Below, one piece after another: positions 58,506-64,000 of a stretch of 64,000 nucleotides of DNA. Made by a program: the position numbers and the translations under genes. Numbering within the stretch: position 1 is the first letter of the stretch; every line of letters starts with the position of its first letter. Source of the stretch: Camellia lanceoleosa (Eukaryota; Streptophyta; Magnoliopsida; Ericales; Theaceae); the NCBI GenBank assembly GCA_025200525.1, contig CM045767.1:121818346-121882345 (forward strand), written 5' to 3'. Below the pieces are notes generated by a model. The model was not told where the DNA came from. It did not search any database and saw nothing but the letters and a program-made list of their open reading frames with translations.

Positions 58506-59637
58506 AAGTCATGTGCATAGCACGGGTTACTACTACTATATTATATAAGAAAAATGAGATTCCAATGAGAACCCTCTTAAGAGTTCCAAACTCTCATTTT
58601 AAAATTATTGATTTTCCAATTTATAAAATAGATTAAAAAAACTTATTGGCTGATTTAATTATTTAATTATTTTAGAAATAACAATGGGAAGATAACAAAA
58701 ATATTTTGTTATCTCTCCATCATAATCTCTCTCACCAATTTTTTTTTTAAAAAAATAAATTAAAACTTGCATTCATTTTCTCTCCTCCCAAAAATTAGAT
58801 AATATTTTTCATGAAAGTTGTGGGTATATGTCTATATCTTATATATTATATTGTAACATAACAAAAAAATAAAAAAATAAAAATCAGATATACAAACAGA
58901 TAAAATTAATAAATTAGATTTTTATTTATTCTGTTAAAATATTTCTTTTGCCTCTCAATATCCAATTTTAAATTTTAAAATTCTGTAAAATCTATCTAAA
59001 CAAATATGATTTGAAAGTATCTCCCACTATCATACTTTAAATCAATAAAACTCATAAATTTATCACATATTTAACTCACATCATAACTTACCTAAATAAT
59101 AATAATAATTAAAACAAATAGAAATCATAGATAAATTAAATTTAAAAAATAAAATAAAAACCCACAACTCCATCTAAAATAAATTGAAAAGAAAAAAAAA
59201 TAGAAACCACACAAAAATAAAGAAGATAAGAATTTAGATATGGATCTCAAAAAGATAGAACAATATCTAAATTTGAATTATGATTTAATAATATAATTAT
59301 CTATTTATTATGTAAATCTATCAAAATTTTAAATCACTTAATAGGACAAATTAATTAATTTCCTAAAATTATTGATTTTTCAATTTATAAAATAGATTTA
59401 AAAAAAACTATTGATTGATTGATTTATTTAATTATTTTATAAATAATAATTATCCTTTAATTTATGAATTTCAAATGGAAAGATAACAAAAATATTTTAT
59501 AATATCTCCATCCTAATCTCTCTCACCGATTTCCAAAAAAAATATTAAAACTTGCTTGCCTTCTCTCTTCCCTAAAAAATCAGATAATATTTTTCATAAA
59601 AATTGTGAATATCTATTTATATCTTATATATTATATT
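58506..59637 (+). mobile_element. Helitron-related AT-rich repeat
   Basis: Begins after a degenerate terminal hairpin (GTGCATAGCACGGGTTACTACTAC, 58512-58535). It contains ATTATATAAGAAAAATGAG and the same body as 43871-44421 plus 50710-51257 plus 52663-53129, which it aligns with once their insertions are removed. It is broken at 59638 by a new LTR. Confidence 0.6.
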
Positions 59638-60387
59638 TGTTGGCTTTTTTGGATTTCGAAGGTTAATAATGTAAATTTAAGCGTGCCAGCAAGAATCAAT
59701 CAGTCTTTACAGAATATTAATTGTCAACTAATTATTAGACGATTGTGTTATAGTTTTTTCAGCCTTAATGAAAAGGACTTTTACTGGTGGCTTGTTTAGG
59801 AGAAATTAGTAAATAATAATTTCAGAATCTGAATTTTATTAAGTAAATAAAAACTTAAAATGATCTGACACAGCCTTGTAGAGGTTCACAGTAACAAACT
59901 ATTTAAAACAACTCCTAGGAAATGAAGTGCAGTACATGAATTGAAGTGCTGAAAATATAAAGAACTGGAAATGTAAAAACTGGAAGGAAATACGAAGTAA
60001 ATAAACTGGTTTCTAGATCTGAGTCTGGGTCTTTCATTCGGGGACCTTCTCTACTATTTATACTCTTCAATGATAACCGTCAAAGTGGGCTTCCAACCAT
60101 CAAATAGTCCTCCCATGATTACTGAACATGTTCTCTCACAGTCAGTTCTACTACACCACTCTTTGCAAATAGGCTTCCCTCCTGATTTTGAAGTTAAATT
60201 TATGAGTAACTGTTAGGCCACATCATCTTGTATCTCTCGACTGTTCTAGTACTACACAGATCTGATACTATCAATACGAACTGCCACGTGTCCGTCTTTG
60301 ATTGGAGACTTGCATTAATTCCCTCTATTTCCTTTTTCGTGCCATGTGTCACTCTACGATTGGCTTTTACAAATTATATAGCCAACA
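59638..60387 (+). repeat. 750-bp LTR of an element running off the right edge
   Basis: TGTTGGC at the start and GCCAACA at the end are perfect inverted termini. It interrupts the AT-rich repeat at TATATATTATATT. There is no duplication directly across 59637/60388, so it is not a solo LTR or a TIR element; the partner LTR should lie beyond 64000. TATTTATACTC near 60055 could be the TATA element. The sequence just after it (TTTCCTCCCGCAC) does not look like a standard PBS. Confidence 0.6.
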
Positions 60388-60585
60388 TTTCCTCCCGCAC
60401 TAGTATATCCAATACTTGGTGATATTAGTGGACTACTGCATTCTACCTACGTTCTAGGATGTGCATAGACTCTGTATATTCTGGAAGTATAACTGCTTTT
60501 TGAGTAATGAAGCAGTAAACTTCATTAAATCCTAGTGCTTTGCACTTCCATTCTTTGAGTAAACGAAAAGACTGGTACATCCCCA

Positions 60586-61875
60586 ATGGCCAATCACACA
60601 TTCTCTTACATTGATCGAGCATACGAGGAGTCTTTGGAAGATGATTGCAGGCCTCGAAAGAACCTTAATGCATTTATTGGCTACACCTATTTGCCTCCAT
60701 TTATACAAGTCATGGAAGCTTTTGCAAATTACCAACCTTTAGGCCAAGAATTTACCAACCACAAACCTTTGGACCAAGCATTTGCAGGAATGGACGTTGG
60801 AAGCTCCTCTTTTGCCCCAGCACTCTCTGCATGGGACCAAGACGCTTCTTTTTCCTCTCAGTCCACTGGCTGGGAAAGTTGGTCAAAACCTAATGAACCC
60901 CAATTAAGGGAGCGGATTCATCATCGATTTGTTGAATTCGATGATCTTCTTTCTATTCCTCGTTTTGCTCGAAGCTTAGTGGTTTATCCCTATGTACCCA
61001 TTAATCACCAACGTAGTCTGGAGGACAACTTGCTTGTGGCGTGGTACACGTCTTCAATGCCAGCCAAGATAATGCGAGAAACTTCTCATCTATATAAAGC
61101 ACAGGGATACAATCCGTCATTCTTGGCTAAGAAGGCAAAACTTTACTCTTTTGACTAGCTCGAATGCGTGAATAACCCCCAGTTCCCCTTTTCTTTCGAG
61201 ATGGATCCCTCTGCACCTCCTCTCTCTCAGAATCCTCATTGGATGGAGGAATTGAAACTTACTCTTTTAGAGAATCAATTTTGTCCTTCCTTCTAACCTC
61301 CAGCTTTTCGAACTGCATTTGAGCAACACAAAGCTCAACTTCTGCTTGCTGCTTTCTCTCACTTGCCTTTCAATGTTCTTGGAGATGAGATTCCTCTCAA
61401 GAACTTCCAATGGGCCTGTGATGTTATGACTCGGGGTCATGTTCTCAACACCCTTGCCCAAGTAGAGCTTCAAGCTTTTTCGGATCAACTCCCACTCCTT
61501 CTTCATTGGTACAAAATTTCTTTGACTACCAGTGACTCTTTGGACGAAATCACAGCCAATTGAATTCAGACTCAGTATGAAGCAGAGAACCTTGTTGAAG
61601 AATATGATGACTACAAGAATAAGGATTCAGCGTACTGGGATGATTTAAATATAGACGAAATGGAACAAGGCTTGAAAGAGATAAAGTTCGAGGTGAAAGT
61701 TGAACAACTTTTTCACCAAATAAGAGCATACCAACTGCAACAACCTAGCTTTGATAGCATAGAAGACAGAATAAAGAAAGAACATAAGTTCATTGAACAC
61801 TGTTGGGTTAAATTTAATGAACTTGTTACTTTTTCTATTCCTTATTATTATGAAATCGAATTCGTAGCCAAGTAG
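60586..61875 (+). pseudogene. Decayed ~430-codon ORF of unknown function
   Basis: One reading frame runs from ATG 60586 to TAG 61873-61875, broken only by TAG 61156-61158, TAA 61294-61296 and TGA 61561-61563. Each differs from a sense codon by one C-to-T change. The first part (MANHTFSYIDRAYEESLEDD) and a Ser/Gln-rich centre show no motif I know. The part after MDPSAPPLSQNPHW is predicted mostly helical and charged at its end. It lies just inside the LTR-bounded element, where gag or an additional first ORF would be expected, but I cannot identify a zinc knuckle or capsid motif. The alternative is a captured host gene. Confidence 0.55.
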
Positions 61876-62456
61876 ACTTTTCTAATGTAATTACTTACAT
61901 ATCAATAAAACTAGGGTTTTCTTTCCCTATTTTGCATGATCTGGTTTTATGTTCCAATTGCATGCTTGTGACCATTTTATTCACACAATTCAAATAAAAT
62001 TAGAGCTTCAAATTAATCAATTTTGGCTTCGAAGCCTGATTTGAACATCTCCAAAGTATGGAATACTTGAAGCCTGAATTGAATATTTCCAAAGTATGGA
62101 ATACAATTGACAATCTTTGCTTTAGACCTTCTCATTTCAATTGCATGGTCAACATAATTTAATAACTTTGAATTAACCAACCTTTGTATCAAAGTTACTT
62201 TTAAATACTTCAATGTACTTTTAAAAGTAACAATGTTGCTTTCCAAAAAAGGGTTTATTTTGACAGAAAATCCCAAAAGAAAATTTTCATGTTTAGGCAA
62301 GTCTTTTTGGATTTTGATCCTTTACTTGACTTGGTATTGGCTTTGCAAATTTGAAGTCTAAAACATTAAATAAGAATCAAATTCCAGCTACAGAATACTT
62401 CAAAGTTCACTTCGAAGGATTTTACCTTTTATGATAAGGAACTCTTTTCTTTTTTA
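61876..62456. other. Spacer between the two ORFs
   Basis: AT-rich. CAATAAAACTAGGG at 61909-61922 could be a polyadenylation signal for the upstream ORF. A short direct repeat (TTTGAACATCTCCAAAGTATGGAATAC-like, at 62041 and 62077) is present. No coding region is recognised. Confidence 0.4.
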
Positions 62457-63284
62457 TTGTATTGGCTTTGTAAATTCCTCTTCTGTACCTCTTCTCAAAG
62501 AATTATGCTTGAGTTTACCCCTCTCACTAAAGCTTTTGTTTTGCATAAAAATGTAGCTTTAGCTCTATATATTTTGGGTCATGTCTACAGAACTTGCTCC
62601 AAATTTTGTGAACAACCCATGGATGCCAATCAAGGAGGCCCATTTTGGATACTCAAACTCTGGCTTTTTGCATACTTCACTGACTTGCACTCTAAATGCC
62701 CAAGATTTCTATCGCCAGACCCTACCTCTTATGGCATGAAGTTTGCTAGGGTCTCCCTTTACCCTTTCAATTTTGCCTTCTACTTTCTCACCACAAAGAT
62801 ATGTGGGCTTTCATTCTGATTCCGAGGGAGCTTTTCATTGGCACTGTGAATCCTAGAGCTTATAAGTGTATTTCTGAGCCCTACTACTTTGCCCAATTCG
62901 CTATCCCTCTCTGCAGCCAATCCAACTCAAATCTTGTAAGTAGAGAACTGAAAGTTCAAAGGTCCAGATTGGAGGAAGCAACCTCCAAGTTGATCCAAGA
63001 TTTAATTGATTTTGAATACTTACCCTTCATTCTTTAAGGCAATACATTGAAAAGATACCAGAATTGGTAGACGACCAATATGGAGGTGCACTTGGCCATC
63101 CCTCCTCAAGATTTGTTAATGGGATTAGATGTGCCTCAAGCCAAGTCCAAGGAGACTGGGCTCATCACTCTTTCTACTACTCCTACTATCCCAACTCCTA
63201 CTCATGTTGCCATAAAGACTGCTCTTGCTACCTCTCTTCCTCCTCCTCCTTATCCTAGAGTCATCAGGGCTGCTTCGAAGAGAG

Positions 63285-63361
63285 GTATGCACTTTCACTT
63301 TTCCTTTCGCTTCTGTTTGTAATGCCTTACTCATCTATTTATAGTTTTCTGTTTGATGCAG
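63285..63361 (+). other. Intron 1 of the mobile-domain-like gene
   Basis: 77 bp, GTATGC donor and TGATGCAG acceptor. Joining keeps the frame (SKR-G-ASQVDSL). Confidence 0.6.
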
Positions 63362-63781
63362 GAGCTTCACAAGTAGACTCTCTTCAAAGGGCTCAAGCCC
63401 TAAGCATTCTTAAAGACAAACAGCAACAATAACAGAAGAAAAGAAAACTTGTGCTTGATCTTGAAGAGAATGAGGTACCTGAAGTTCTTACAGAAAAGGA
63501 ACAAAAAACACCGCTTAATAGGAGGAAGAAAATAACAGTCTCTTCTTGTGATTTCATTGATGACCCTACTCATCAGGCAGCCGCCAAGGCAATAAAGAGG
63601 GAGCAATCCAAGGAATTGATGGTTTTCCAAAGATATGAGAAAAAGAGACAGCAGTAGATATTAAGGAATGAAGTTGCTACTACTGATATACTTCAAAGGA
63701 AAACTGCAATGAGGCAACAAACTGCTGAACATTATGCTCTTCGCAGTTCTCCAACCATTACCACCATCACTTTCGAGGTTG

Positions 63782-63874
63782 GTAATTTCCTTTAGTTTCT
63801 CTAGTAATTTCCTTTCCCAAGTTTTCAGCAATAAAGCTTACCATTGCTTCTTATTTTCTGTCTTGCAACAACAG
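63782..63874 (+). other. Intron 2 of the mobile-domain-like gene
   Basis: 93 bp, GTAATT donor and CAACAACAG acceptor, phase 1 on both sides, joining TFEV to TPPPPSS. Confidence 0.5.
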
Positions 63875-64000
63875 TTACTCCACCTCCTCCTTCTTCGACA
63901 ATGGCTTCTTCTGTCTTGTCTGAAGTCGAAAGGCCATTAGAAGCAGCCTCGAAAAGGAGGAAGAAGTTCACCACCAAAGTGCCCTTAAGTGTAGAGCCCA

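Larger units (their letters stand above)
62457..63940 (+). pseudogene. Plant-mobile-domain-like gene, spliced and decayed
   Basis: The first segment (62457-62819) reads WLCKFLFCTSSQRIM, then LEFTPLTKAF, then GGPFWILKLWLFAYF, a pattern of the plant mobile domain (aminotransferase-like, PF10536). The true start is unclear. Near 62800 the frame shifts and continues from 62801 (MWAFILIPRELFIG) to 63037. From 63080 a Pro/Thr-rich tail leads to an intron at 63285-63361 (GT...AG). The next exon has a basic, charged segment with stops TAA 63430 and TAG 63655. A second intron is at 63782-63874, after which the frame (TPPPPSSTMASS) stays open to the edge. Plant mobile domains occur both in host silencing proteins and in retrotransposons and MULEs. 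This copy is within an LTR-bounded element and is broken. Confidence 0.55.

Noticed and set aside
59638..60387. Reading this 750-bp block as a TIR transposon because its ends are inverted repeats
   Set aside because: There is no target duplication across it, and 7-bp inverted ends are also normal for LTRs. The ORFs downstream fit a larger element better, though this stays open until the sequence past 64000 is seen.

Overview
This is plant nuclear DNA, most likely from a dicot tree or shrub. It is AT-rich, has intron-containing genes, Ty3/gypsy and Tat-type LTR retrotransposons, Helitron-like repeats with a CTAG end, MULEs with 9-bp target duplications, and a LINE remnant. I see no bacterial or organellar features, CRISPR, tRNA or rRNA genes. 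Nearly all of the window is transposon sequence inserted into other transposon sequence. One ordinary host gene is well supported: a two-exon potato-inhibitor-I protease inhibitor (14765-15681).

Layout. 1-626 is the 3' part of an LTR cut by the window edge. 1.5-6.3 kb holds two convergent transposon-type genes: a putative plant transposon protein on the + strand, and a Myb-like/NAM-associated protein on the - strand that can be modelled with one intron and one frameshift. GC-rich GGTTGACC-type islands lie on both sides. 7334-8740 is a probable solo LTR. 9081-14750 is a tandem triplication of a ~1.03-kb unit that ends just before the ATG of the protease inhibitor. A MULE (9794-11511) interrupts unit 1 and a solo LTR (13013-13852) interrupts unit 3. 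16142-17033 is a LINE 3' remnant. 17255-18110 is a second solo LTR of the same family as 13013-13852. About 18970-20592 is a MULE-like element.

20846-32521 is a full-length 11.7-kb Ty3/gypsy element with LTRs, an initiator-Met PBS, gag-pol and a polypurine tract. Its coding region is decayed, and its 5' LTR carries a nested 1.9-kb solo LTR. Element and nested insert lie inside a Helitron-like repeat, which also carries a solo LTR of the same gypsy family at 32816-34947. From about 34.97 to 44.4 kb there is a concatemer of short Helitron-like copies, recognised by repeated hairpin-plus-CTAG 3' ends. Related AT-rich repeats continue to 59.6 kb. They are interrupted by a deleted Tat/Ogre-like retrotransposon with a 4.5-kb LTR (44427-50704), a 1.4-kb solo LTR (51263-52657), a Pack-MULE-like element with calmodulin-like gene fragments (53130-54478) and another gypsy LTR (55190-57340). 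At 59638 a new LTR-bounded element starts with a 750-bp LTR. It carries a decayed ~430-codon ORF and a plant-mobile-domain-like gene, and runs off the right edge.

Most insertion events are supported by target-site duplications read directly, and in several cases related repeat copies show the empty site. The most unusual signal is a palindromic GCTCGAGC module. It occurs in pairs almost exactly 20 bp apart, in every copy of the gypsy LTR and again in the unrelated LTR nested inside it. Identifications rest on reading motifs by eye; no database search was possible.
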